Shown piece after piece: positions 47,304 to 58,510 of a DNA stretch of 64,000 nucleotides (positions are counted from its first letter, which is position 1; each line of letters opens with the position of its first letter). Both the position numbers and the translations under genes were made by a program. The notes under the pieces were generated by a model. It was not told where the DNA came from and ran no database searches. It saw nothing but the letters and a program-made list of their open reading frames with translations. Source of the DNA: Mallotus nudiflorus (Eukaryota > Streptophyta > Magnoliopsida > Malpighiales > Euphorbiaceae); NCBI GenBank assembly GCA_947683625.1, contig CANTUR010000037.1, positions 372,001 through 436,000 of the forward strand. Direction: 5' to 3'.

Positions 47304-49684
47304 ATGGGTTTCAAGGAATTCTGCTTTAGGCTCTGTGATTGGTCTTATCCTCGTGATCGTATGACACTTGGACGAAAGCAATTGAAGGTAACTATACTTA
47401 ATTTTTTGTTGGATTTTGAATTCGGATATGGGTAGACGTACGAGTGTAATTAAACTAGCTATATTTAATCATTGTTGAATTTTGAATTCGAGTTGGTTGC
47501 GGTTTAATATTTACTTACCAATTTAATTTTATGTAAGTTAATTTTCGTTTAGCATGTAAGAAGATTTAATGATATAATAATTGTTTTCAATTTGCCATTT
47601 TGTTATGGTTTTTTTTTGTTTATACTTCAGGTTAGAAGAGAAAAGAAGAAGATGTTTCATTCATACTTTAGTGTAATTTTTTTTTTTAATTTTATGAATT
47701 CATTAAAAAATTTCATATATTATATAACATGTTTTGTATGTTGTGCCATATTTCGCTAAATTCACTTAACACATATAGTTTAGTATCTCATTACGAGGTT
47801 AAAATATTGATTGAAGGAGCATAAATAATTTAAAATAAAATAATTAATAACAATTTTAATTAAAATTAAATAATTTATTAACTTTTAAAAATATATATAT
47901 AGACATAAATTATCAAAATTTAATCAAATACCACAATAAATGAAACGGATAGAATCTTCCTCACCTCCTCCACTCCTTCTAATGGACATTAGGCCTGGTT
48001 AGAAAAAATAAAATAAAAAGTTTTGTATGTGCCTTATAAATTATTACTATTAATGATTAAAAATTTCAATTTTAACCAACAATCGCTGGAATCAATTAAT
48101 AGGTAACTCTTCTCATTTAAGTTAAATTTTAAGTTTAAATTTTAGTATATGCAGTCGTATTAAATAAATTGTTAGAAGATTTGTTATTTTTATGGTCCTT
48201 TTCATATTGAACTGCATTAATTAGAATTCAGTGAATTTTGGATATTAAAAAAAATCCTACAACCTTAATAATGGATTTCAATGCCACAAAACCAAGCCAA
48301 AAGTGTATGTAATTACCATAATTAAATATTCTTAAAAAAATAAGTTTAAGAAAATACTTATTTTTATCATATTTATTAACTAATTAAAAAAAAATTGAAT
48401 ACTCACAAGGGAATTTTTACACTTTTCAAGATTTAAATTCCGGTTCTTATTTCTTTGAGTAGCTTCTCATTTAATATAATTTTTTTTTTATATTTATATG
48501 TATATAAATAAAATAAAAATATATTAATTTTTTTTTATTAAATTATAACTATCAATATGTGATAACGGTAATAAAGTAAACTAATCATTTAATTATATTT
48601 AGATTTGCATGGTACATCCATGACCCCTATACTTGTTACTTATTGTTAATTTGATACATTAACTTATAGTATTGTCATTTAACATATGAATTCATCAAAA
48701 ATATAATTTTAAAATGTATATTAATGCACATAATATGAAATAATAAATCAATATATGTCACATTTCAATAGTTTGACTAACTAAAAATTGCAAGTAAATG
48801 TGTCAAACTAATAAAAAGTGTCCAGTACATTTGGTGATAAATGCATTATATCATCAGATTAGTGCAAATTAGTGTATTTTAAATAAATTTAAGTATTGAA
48901 ATGATAAAATTATAAATTAATGTGTTAAATGTATCATATCATTTAGATAAATACAACCGTTTGTATGGATATATAAATATAATTTGTAGTAAAGTTTTTA
49001 TTTATATAATAAATTATTATATGAATTATAATTTTATGTTATTATGAATAAACAATATGTATTATAATTTTATTTTTTTGTTTTGATTTTTATTTCAATT
49101 ATACGTTATTTTTATGATCATTGCATAAAAAAAATGTTAATACCGTGGAGATCAAAGTAAAAATGTATAAATATAATATGAATTACAATTTTATGTTATT
49201 ATGAATAAGCAATATGTATTATAATTTTATTTTTCTATTTTGTTTTTTACTTCAATTATATGTTATTTTTATGATCATTGCAAAAAAAAAATGTTAGACG
49301 GTGGAGATCAAGGTCAAAATGGATTGTGAAGGATGTGAGAAGAAAGTGAACAAATCAGTACAGGGAATGAAGGGAGTGACAGTAGTGGAGGTAGACCCCA
49401 AGCAAAGCAAACTCACTGTAACCGGATAGGTGGACCCGAGTGAAGTATTGCAACGTGTCAGACATCGAACGGGTAAGATGGCTGATTTCTGGCCATATGT
49501 GCCGTACGATATGGTTCCTCTTCCTTATGCGCCGGGAGTTTGTGATAAGAAAGCCCCACCTGGATACGTGCGGAATGTGCAGGAAGATCCTCAGTCTTCG
49601 CCTATCGCACATGCTAGCTCTTTTGAAGTTCAGCTTACCACTGCTTTTAGTGATGATAAACCAAATGCTTGTATAATTATGTGA
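47304..49684 (+). pseudogene. HIPP (heavy-metal-associated isoprenylated plant protein), one nonsense codon
   Basis: HIPPs are plant proteins with an HMA metal-binding fold and a C-terminal prenylation box, acting in metal homeostasis and stress. Exon 1 (47,304-47,387, 28 codons, MGFKEFCFRLCDW) ends at AAG/GTAACT. The 1.9-kb intron ends GTTAG/ACG. Exon 2 (49,298-49,684) opens TVEIKVKMDCEGCEKKV, containing the metal-binding Cys-x-x-Cys of the HMA domain. PYVPYDMVPLPYAPGV and KKAPPGYVRNVQ, typical family blocks, follow. It ends CIIM-stop, a CaaX box for isoprenylation. The model is 156 residues, a normal family length, with no frameshift. A single TAG at 49,427-49,429 interrupts TVTG/VDPSEV, where the family usually has Tyr. 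It would truncate the product to 71 residues including the Cys pair but without the CaaX box. It may be a young pseudogene, a null allele or a sequencing error. Confidence 0.88.
49009..49330 (+). repeat. 161-bp tandem duplication over the HIPP acceptor site
   Basis: The block ATGAATTATAATTTTATGTTATTATGAATAA...ATGATCATTGCA...ATGTTA-(T/G)A-CGTGGAGATCAA occurs twice, at about 49,020-49,165 and 49,180-49,325. The copied end includes the intron 3' end and the first 27 bases of exon 2 (CGTGGAGATCAAAGTAAAAATG). In the upstream copy the AG acceptor is changed (GTTAATACC). Confidence 0.75.
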
Positions 49685-50213
49685 ATTAATTTGTGATTAT
49701 ATTTAGATGTTTTATGTTTTGTACTTTTTTATGCTAATATCCTGTTAAATAATTGTATTAAATATTTATAACTTAATGCTAAAATAATATAGATAATTTA
49801 TAATAAAATTATTTATCAAGTAATTATTATTTAATTCATTAAAATAAAGTTGTGATAAATTTATTTAGATGTATTTTAATTTTACAGTGAATAAAAATAT
49901 ATTTTTAAGAATAAATTTAATATGTTTTAAATGATAAATTACATATAAAAATATTTTTAATATTAAAATGTAATTTTTTTATAAAATAAAATGTGAAAAT
50001 ATGAAATATAAGATATTGAAATATTACACTACGATTGTAGATTAGTTATAATATTAAATAAATTTTTATTATAAAATAATTATGATATTAGTTGGTATGA
50101 TATTAAAATGTGAAAATATGAAATATAAGATATTGTAATATTATACTAGCATTGTAAATTACAAAATTAGTTTATCACAAATTGAAATTATGGAAAATAA
50201 CTTGTTATGTTTA
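49685..50213. other. AT-rich intergenic DNA with a short duplication
   Basis: AAAATGTGAAAATATGAAATATAAGATATTG occurs near 49,989 and again near 50,105 (offset about 117 bp). No gene is seen; this is the HIPP downstream region, with AATAAA-like words. Confidence 0.5.
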
Positions 50214-50368
50214 CACTAGTAGTAGGGCGGTGCAAGGGTTCGGGAGAATTTGCATCATCCCAAAAATTTTCAGATGCGAAAATATTCGTTGACTGTTTGA
50301 TTTTTTTCCGAATTGAACTATTTCGAAAAATTTATTGGTCCAGAAATCACAAGTTCTTCAAACTAAAA
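50214..50368. mobile_element. hAT-like terminal fragment
   Basis: CTAGTAGTAGGGCGGTGCAAGGGTTCGGGAGAATT resembles the start of hAT-family elements (TAGGG-GGTGCA-GGTTCGG). A related but different piece is at 56,301. No opposite end found. Confidence 0.35.
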
Positions 50369-50775
50369 ACATAACATTAGCACAACTCTATAAGTGTGCA
50401 GATTGTGACAAATAGTAAATTAATGAATAAGAGTATCATTCTCACGAGAAAAAGGATACTAAGTATTAACTATGATTATGCTTCCCCTAGCTAATAAAAT
50501 CAAATCAAAATGAATTATCTTAACTAATCAAAGCCAACAACTTAATTAAATAAATTCAATCTAATTAACTACATTTAAACAAATAATAAACAAACTAGAG
50601 CTTATGTTTGCTTCACTAGTCAACACATGATTTATAAGATCATTTCATAATTCAAATTATTGATTACAATTAAGTATAAATCGCTCTAAATTACCTAAAG
50701 TCCCTTTTGAGACTATTTATATCACACCTCGTCTCACATAACTCGAGATAGACATTTAAAACTAATCACCAAATA
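50369..50775 (-). mobile_element. Element G: Athila-like LTR, 3' part
   Basis: Low-coordinate part of LTR G. GAATAAGAGTATCATTCTCACGAG and TAAATTAAATTCAATCTAATTAA-type stretches align with 40,735-40,990 and 54,700-54,960. It breaks near 50,775 at insertion K and continues at 53,465. Confidence 0.55.
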
Positions 50776-53464
50776 ATTTACTCATTTTGATTAAATATTA
50801 TTATAATATCCTTATATTTGCAAGAGGATTCAAAATTTATCTCTTATAAAAGTTTAGTGTTGTACATATGTTATATTTAAAGAATAAGAACTTTTAAAGC
50901 ATTATGTATTATTTTTTTTATAGTGTGAATAGTAAAATACATATTTATGAATAGTAAAATACTATTTATAAATAGTAAAATACATACAAAATAATTGGAT
51001 AATATAAATATTATATTTTTAAATATGGTTTAACCACCAATATTTTACAACACTTATACAACAATAAAAAAAAATGAAAGGAAAGAGTACTCGAACGAGG
51101 ATTGTTGGCCAACCTTATTTTGGACTTCTATTTACACTCACTCAACTTAGTTCACCAACTATCAAGCCCAGCTATCTAAAACATTTACAAAACAGAGTAA
51201 AATGAGTACTGTAATACTTAATGAATGGATGTTATAAGTAGAAAATAGTCTAGCTAAATTAAATATAATAAACATCTTAAATTAAAAATGCTAAGCATTA
51301 ATAATCAAATTATTATTCACTCAAAATATCTAATTCAATCTTGCTTTCAAACGCATTCAGAGCTTAGTCAGTTGAAACATGTGCCATTGCAAATATCAAT
51401 ACAACATTTCATTTGTATTAACCATCTCTATAACAAGCATCAGAACTCAACCATAACATACATGTCATCACAAACTCTCTCTCTAGGCAAATTTAAAGGC
51501 TAACCCTTCAACTAAATTAGCATGAAACGACCCTTCTTCCTTCACCGTCCTGCAATTAAGTGCCCTATTTTTTTATTGCGCAATAACAACCAACACAATC
51601 TCAAATGTGCATATATCACCTTAGCACATTCATTAATCTCATATAGGGAGGTAATACACAAAACAAATATCATTTTATCCAAAATTAATCAAAAGCATTC
51701 TATCACATTTGTAGCTCATCATAGTATTAAAATCAATCACTTCTTAACAAAATTCAAATGAATAAAACCAATCTGATTATGACTCATTCAAATCATCAAG
51801 TAACTAAAATAAATCTCATTCAGCTTGCAAAACAAAGGCATAATGTAGTAACACCTTTCACTTGTGAATTTGAAACTTTTTTATTGTTTCAAAGCTTGAA
51901 TATTTTAAGTAATAACAAGCTTAATTAAATCAATTTCAATACGTCAAATCAAGTTCATAAAACAACATTAAAAGCTCATTTCATTTATGATATAAAAATA
52001 TTTTAAGGACCTGAATATCTACTCACTAAACAACCTATAAACACATAAACTCAAATCACCGAATTTGCTTAATTTTCACTTGCACTTCCTTTGCCTTTTC
52101 CAGCACCTAACATAAGCAATTTCATTTATAAATCATCAATATAACAATCTTTTTTACTAACCTAACCATGCAAGCCCCAAACTATATGTAGAATATGAAA
52201 ATTAATTTAACTCTACAAACCATTCTTATTAACTCTACAAGGGCTATTTTCAAGCTTATATCAAAAAAATTCCTCTGACTTGTAGAAGAAGAATTTCAAA
52301 CCTTAAATTTTAACCATACTTAGGTCTTTGTGTCTAGTACCTTCAATAAAAATTTCACTTATATTCAGTAACTACAAATAACATTATAAAGGTCACATTA
52401 CAAGTAGCTCAATTACTAAGACAGATTGAGTAATAAAAAGTATAGGTTTGTTAGACCACTATTCAGTCATAATCAGCTTTGGATCAAAACTATAAAATTT
52501 TATAGAACTCTTTTAAGTTCTCTTAGAATCAAAATAACTTAATTTGGAGATTCCTAGCTCAAGATATACAAAAAATATCTAGACTAGCTTTAACTCATGA
52601 ACTTTGTAAACCAGGTTCATATAATCAAAATCGTTGCTTTCAAATCTGACTTTGAAAAATTTCTAAAACTTATAGAAAAGGAATTTTGAGCTGAAATTTT
52701 AATCATTCTTAGATATATATATCTAGAACATGCCATAAAAATTTCACACTAATTGGATACCCATAAATAGAGATATATATAATGAATTATAACCAGCTCA
52801 AATTGAAATTGATAGACTAAACAATAAAATGTTTTCTCATATTACCCTTATATAGAGACTGAATAAGATAAAGATCAAGAGAAAAAATTTTAGATAATTC
52901 TTCAAAAGTTACATATCATCAAATAACACTTAATTTGGAGTTCTATAGATCAAGATATGATTGAATTATAGAGACTGATAAACCAGAATTATAAAGCCTG
53001 AATTCTATAACTTAAGAATCCTAAATTAAATCAACCAAAATACTAAAATTACTTATCAAATCAATCACCAAAGTCTTATAGGATGAAGATTACAGCCTTA
53101 ATTGTACTTTATATCTTCAACTTTGCTTGAAAAATCACTTCTATAAGAGGAAATAATTCAACCCTCTTTTCCCCTTTTCTCTTTTCCCCTCTTTCTTTCT
53201 TTCTTTCTTTTAATTAATGGCAGCTCTTCCTCCCAACATATACATAAATATTAATTAAATAATATATAAAATACTCTTTAATGACATGCTTAAATTACCT
53301 ATAAATCCTCTAACTTTTAATTGTTCAATCAAGGGAAATTATTTGCTATAATAATGTCTTTTTCTCTATAACTATATCTATATATATACTAACTTATACT
53401 TAAATTAAATCAATATATATTATGTAAATACAGATATAGTTATAGAGAGAGTACGGGTGTGACA
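50776..53464 (-). mobile_element. Element K: gypsy-type LTR inserted in G
   Basis: On the minus strand it begins TGTCACACCCGTACTCTCTC at 53,464, a start typical of chromovirus-type gypsy LTRs. It extends about 2.7 kb, with no coding sequence, into the break in LTR G. Internally a unit of about 390 bp is repeated twice (ACTTAATTTGGAG at 52,536 and 52,927; AAAAATTTCAC near 52,350 and 52,740). The low end lacks an obvious TG/CA terminus, so it is approximate. Probably a solo LTR. Frames 51,288-51,761 are incidental. Confidence 0.55.
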
Positions 53465-54323
53465 ATTTAAACATACCAAAACTAATTATCACTTATTTTT
53501 ATGGTCAATCAATTAAGTAGGATTCATTAAGCTTCTTAGCAATTTATGAATCCCTGAAGGATTCATCTACTTTCATGATTGAGATTCCTATGTTTTATGA
53601 GTTAGAAGCCAATAAATTACTCAACTTCTGTTGATGAAAATTCAGCCATAAATATGCAAATAATATGGTTCTTAATTGAATACATTAAGTATAACTCATA
53701 AAATTGACTGCAAATCAATTTATTGATAAGAAACAAAATCCTATACATTCAAAAGAAATCCTAAAAAGTATTAACTAGCAACATAAATCCAAAGCCTAGG
53801 TGGTTTAGTTACACATGGTTAATTTTCAAACACCTCCATGGTCTAGAACACGAACATAATAAATAAGAGAAAAAGATAAGGAATAGAAAAACTCGTTATG
53901 AAGTGTGTCTTTAATCTTCAACTCTTGTAAGAACTTCAATCCTTCACATGCTCTCCTTTGGCAATAGTGTCCAACAACTTAACCTAGAGATAAAATTCTC
54001 TATTTAAAGAGAAAAATACTTAAAATTCATTTAAAGATCAAAATAGTAATTTTTCATCTTCAAAACCTCCTCCAAATAGAAAAATAAATTTATAAAACAA
54101 CTCCTTTATTATTGGCTTGAATCCTAGACTCTTTAAGAAAGCAAAACTCCTACAAAAATATAACAAGAATGCATAAATTAACTAAGATACTAAAAAGGAA
54201 ATAAAACTAAGCTAATTAACTAAAATCAAAATAAAACACTAACTATAAACTAAAAACTAAATAAAATCTAATTAAATTCTATGAAAATTAAATAGAAAAC
54301 TAATGCAAGAATTGACATTAACA
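53465..54323 (-). mobile_element. Element G: Athila-like LTR, 5' part
   Basis: The minus LTR starts TGTTAATGTCAATTC at 54,323, after a GGGAATTTG polypurine tract. It aligns with LTR E (for example CCTGAAGGATTCATCTACTTTCATG at 53,550 with CCCTGAAGAGCTCACCTACTCTCATG at 41,089). Confidence 0.6.
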
Positions 54324-54682
54324 AATTCCCTCACACTTAAATTTTGCTTGTCCCCAAGCAAAAGAAACAACAAATATTAAATAATAGATTACTCAACCAT
54401 AACCAAAGGCGCTAAATTTCCAAGATATGCAACCTCAACAAAACTAAACCTAAACATGCTTATTAATGACGATAATTAGACAAAAATATCTCACATGCAA
54501 ATAATTTAGTAGACACAACCCAAATTCTAACTTATATAAAGATTCAATAGGCATTAAAACAAAATAAAATAATTTTCATGGTAATATTATGGGATTTGCA
54601 AAATTCAAATTCTTTTTATATTTTACAAGTGCATTTTATGCTCTATCTCATAATGATTTGATTCGGTGAGTACGTTTTATAT
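54324..54682 (-). other. Element G 3' untranslated region
   Basis: GCTTGGGGACAAGCAAAATTTAAGTGTGAGGGAATTTG (minus) precedes the LTR, the same arrangement as in E. GTGCATTTTATGCTCTATCTCA at 54,630 is shared with E (42,205). It is cut at 54,683 by LTR F. Confidence 0.5.
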
Positions 54683-56099
54683 TGTGAGCAAAACCCATAA
54701 GCACACGAATCGTGAATTTTAGTATAAAGAGTTATCATTCCCTCAAGGATTGTGTATTGAATACTAATTTTTCTACCTATATTCTTAGCTAGCAATTGAA
54801 TTAGGTAAATAAAGTAACCAAATTTGTAATTACACAATTAAATCTAAGAAGAAATCAATGAATTAAAGCTTAGAGTTCAGGTGTAGTCTCACTATTCCAA
54901 TCAGATTATGAATACTTTATTATTAATTCTATGACTTTAGCTAAAGTTAATTATTCTAAATTACTTAACGACTCTCCTAAGTTCAACTAAGCATGTTAAG
55001 ATTAAAATCTAATCTAGTCACGTGATTAAAAAGTTAATCAAAACACATTAAGTTCTTTAACAATTATTTTACCCCTTGAAGAGCTCGCATACTCTCGTGG
55101 TCTAAGTTCTATAAATTTTAAGCTAGTAAATTCTTCTAACTATTATTGGTTAACTTACCCATAAACATACAATGAAATAAGCCTAGAATGAAAGTAAAAA
55201 GTAAGCATGACTCATAAAATTAACTAAAAATAAAATTAATAAAAATTATGTTCAATCACATCATTAAATAGCTACTCCTAACCCAAACCTTAAAAAGAGT
55301 TTAGCCACACATAATTCTTATGGCAAAAATCACAAACATAAATAAAAGATTTAAAATGAAAAATAAGAATTGATGAAACTCTTAAATCCTTCTATGTGCT
55401 CTTGTTTGTTACTCCGAAAGTGCTAAAAAATGAATGCTAAAACACCTAAATATCCCCTTATATAGGAATAACATGATGAAGACTTAATAGCTCATTAATT
55501 TCCCAATTCTTTTCGTTTAGGAAAGCTTCTTTTGTTTAACATGGTCTGGAACACCATCATATGTCTACCCATAGCATAATTTGTCTTTCTGATATGGCCA
55601 CAACATGCCATTGCTTGAGTTTGAGATCTTTTCCAAATCATCACATAGCCTAGCACACAGTTGTGCTTCAAAGGGTGTTGCTTCTTATCAAATTCTTCAA
55701 TTTAGGGTAATGGATGGCACAATTTGAGACATGCCTATGTCATCCCCGTGTTTAATGTTCCTTTAGATCCAAACAAGGACACAGCCAACAACATGGCCAT
55801 GTTGCAAGTTGTGTCCCTTTTTCCTTCATTTCAATGTATGGCATAGGCACAAGCATGCCCTATGCCATGACCATGTCATGCCGAATCCTTATGATTTGAG
55901 AATTCTTCATTTAAATTACCTACAAAAGAGGGATACTAATTAAAAATATTCCTAAATAAACTAAAATACTACTAAAAATAATAAAACTCTAACTAAATAT
56001 CTAAATTAACAATATTTCCTAAATTCTATTAAAACATAATTATTTACTCATAAAAAATTCATTAAAATTCAACTAAGACATGTGTAAACATTACACACA
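54683..56099 (-). mobile_element. Element F: Athila-like LTR
   Basis: About 1.4 kb on the minus strand, starting TGTGTGTAATGTTTACAC at 56,099 behind GGGGGGAATTTGA and ending GGGTTTTGCTCACA at 54,683. AACACACAAGC-type ends and the middle match LTR E. The GC-richer segment 55,540-55,890 repeats AACATGGCCATG/GCCATGACCATG words. Confidence 0.62.
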
Positions 56100-56500
56100 T
56101 CAAATTCCCCCCACATTAAGACTCTATTTGTTTGAGGAAAATATTCTTTTGGAAGTATTTTCCCTTATTTTTAGTATTTGGATTACCAAAGAAAATAAGT
56201 TAAAAGAAAATAAATTATTAGTCAATGGAAAATAACTTCAAAACAAGGCAAAATTATTTATCATCCTTAGAATGGGAAATTATTTTCCAATGCTTATTAA
56301 TAGGGTTATGCATGGGTCGAAGCAAGTTAGAGAATACCAATTCTCTGGACCCAAACCAAACTTCGGAGAATTCTAAAAATGGTTTTCATACCAAATATCA
56401 AAATTCTCCACTCTGAATTGCTTCGAATTTTCAGAGCGGAGAAATAGAGCAAATGGAGAATTAGATATGGAGCAATTTGAAGTGGAGAAATGGAGCAAAT
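56100..56500. mobile_element. MITE-like and hAT-like fragments
   Basis: 56,113-56,300 starts ACTCTATTTGTTTGAGGAAAATATTC and ends GGGAAATTATTTTCCAATG, the style of common plant hAT MITEs with TTTTCC/GGAAAA arms. 56,301-56,480 (AGGGTTATGCATGGGTCG, then AATTCTCC/GGAGAATT words) resembles a hAT terminus. No target duplications could be proven. Confidence 0.35.
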
Positions 56501-57240
56501 TAAGAATTAATTTGAATTGATATATTTTTCTATTATTATCATTTTTATTTCTATTTATCTTATGAAATTGTACAATTTATTATTAATTTATATATTCAGA
56601 AATAACAACTAATAAATTAAAAATAAGAAATTATACATTTTTTACATTATATTAAATATTTTATACTAATAATATTAAAATTTTTTAAATAAATTTATCT
56701 TTTAAGTTTTATTTTAATTTTCATATTAAAATAATTTGAACATAGCTATCAATTTTACTATAAAAAGTTTTATTTATAATATTAAAATTTTATTATATTA
56801 TTGCACATTTATATACACACACAAATGTGCACAGATGCATACACATACTCACACTCACATACATACACGCGCACGCACGCACGCACACACATCTATAGTA
56901 ATTGTTCAATTGCCTATATCATTAGTTTTAAAATAATATTAAATTTCATTTGTAACACATAATTATAAACTTGATTATTACTTATAAATATACATATGTG
57001 TACAATATATACTATCTGTATATGTATATACTAATATATGTATGTATGCATGTATAAAATATATATTAAGTGATCAATTAGTAATTGTTCAATTGCATAT
57101 ATAATTAATTTTAAAATAATAATAAATTTCATTTATAACACATAATTATAAAATTGATTATTAATTATAAATATAGATATGTGTACAATATGTACTCTCT
57201 ATATGTGTACATACTAACATATGTATCTATGTATGTGTAT
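56501..57240. repeat. AT-rich DNA with CA microsatellite and 183-bp tandem duplication
   Basis: 56,812-56,890 is an impure (CA)n/(CACG)n tract. TAGTAATTGTTCAATTGC starts two tandem copies of about 183 bp at 56,896 and 57,079. No gene. Confidence 0.7.

Positions 57241-57293
<53 letters not shown>
57241..57293. repeat. (CA)n(TA)n compound microsatellite
   Basis: About 18 CA units followed by about 8 TA units. Confidence 0.95.
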
Positions 57294-57298
57294 AGGAT

Positions 57299-57449
57299 GC
57301 ATACATGAAAGATAGACTAACTGTCAAATGATAAATAAACTATCAAAATTCACAATATAAATTAAAATTTCACAAAACATAATTAATATAATTGTGAATT
57401 TTGATAGTTTGTCTATCATTTGGCAGTTAGTTTGTCTTTCATGCATGCA
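57299..57449. repeat. 151-bp hairpin just before the pararetrovirus primer site
   Basis: Arms of 58 bp (57,299-57,356 and 57,392-57,449) are inverted copies with about six mismatches (left ACTATCAAAATTCACAAT; right ATTGTGAATTTTGATAGT), with a 35-bp loop. It ends ten bases before TGGTATCAAAGC. It may be a MITE or a remnant of the structured viral RNA leader. Confidence 0.75.
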
Positions 57450-57458
57450 TCATTATTA

Positions 57459-57470
57459 TGGTATCAAAGC
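57459..57470 (+). promoter_or_regulatory. tRNA-Met primer-binding site
   Basis: TGGTATCAAAGC differs by one base from the initiator-tRNA-Met complement at which caulimovirid genomes are numbered from one. A copia primer site would look the same, but the following ORFs are caulimovirid. Confidence 0.7.
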
Positions 57471-57529
57471 ATGTAAGTGAGTCGAGAATTTCCAGAGAAC
57501 CCATAAAAAATGAAAAAAAATTAAACATT

Positions 57530-58500
57530 TGTTAATTTGAATTAGTAGTAATATTGAACAAATAAGTCAAGATTTTGATAGTAATACAATATTTGGTAAT
57601 CATGAAGAATCACATAATAATCATAGTATAGAAGGTAATGCTGTAAAAAATTTAATAATAGATATGATAACAAATTTAGTAAATTGTTTATATAACAATT
57701 TATTAGAATTGAAAGAAAATTAAGAAAGTTTAGAAAAAATCACTATAGTTCTTGAAAAAATATTAAGTAAAAAATATATGATAGAATTATTAGTAAAAGA
57801 AATTTTAACTATTAGTTTATCGTGAGCTCTATAATAGAGAAAATTTTAGATAATATATGTATATTGGACCGGAGCCGATTATTAGTTATGACAATATTAA
57901 AAAATGAAATAGACAAAACTATAAATGCAGAAAGAGAAACATAAGAATTTTTAGAAAGCCAAAATATGCTAGAAATTTTAAATATAGTAGAATATAATAA
58001 TAAAATAATGGTATTAATAATTTTTAGAGATACTATAAATACTATTATTAATGAAGAAAATTTGAACCCGTAAAATGAATATTAAAGATGCAGAGAAATA
58101 TTCATTTAATTTAAAAAAATATTTGAAATTAGCAAAAATATATGCTAAAATAAGTAAAGTAAAATTTGACTTATTAAACATGATAGTACACTTTCTATTT
58201 ATAAATATATAAATAAAGAACATTGGAAAAATATACAAATGTGTATTAGACTTAACAAATTAGCTAGAATAAGTAAGTAATGGAAAATTTAATACAAAAC
58301 TTTGACATTTTAGTAAAAAAATTATATATTAAAGAAGAAACTTTTTTTCTTAGCAAATAAACATGAAGATATGTGTAGAGAAGATATAAAATTGATATAG
58401 GAACATGACAATAATCATGATATGTATAGACTTATAAAAAAAATAGGCTAAATTTTAATAGAAAAAAGGCTTTTAGATACGAAGACATTTATATGAAAAT
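57530..58500 (+). pseudogene. Small upstream ORF relics of the pararetrovirus
   Basis: Several short Lys/Glu/Ile-rich readings of 40-100 codons are separated by stops: for example 57,550-57,720 (helical, charged), 57,890-58,070, and a frame from an ATG at 58,075. Their position between primer site and coat protein fits the small ORFs many caulimovirids have there. I see no motif that names them. Confidence 0.45.
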
Positions 58501-58510
58501 TAATTAATTA

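Noticed and set aside
49355..49612. 85-codon minus-strand frame
   Set aside because: Shadow of HIPP exon 2 on the opposite strand.
49440..49676. 78-codon plus-strand frame
   Set aside because: Out-of-frame reading within HIPP exon 2.
57459..57470. Reading TGGTATCAAAGC as a copia primer site
   Set aside because: No LTR precedes it and the downstream domain order (coat, movement, protease, RT, RNase H, no integrase) is that of a pararetrovirus.
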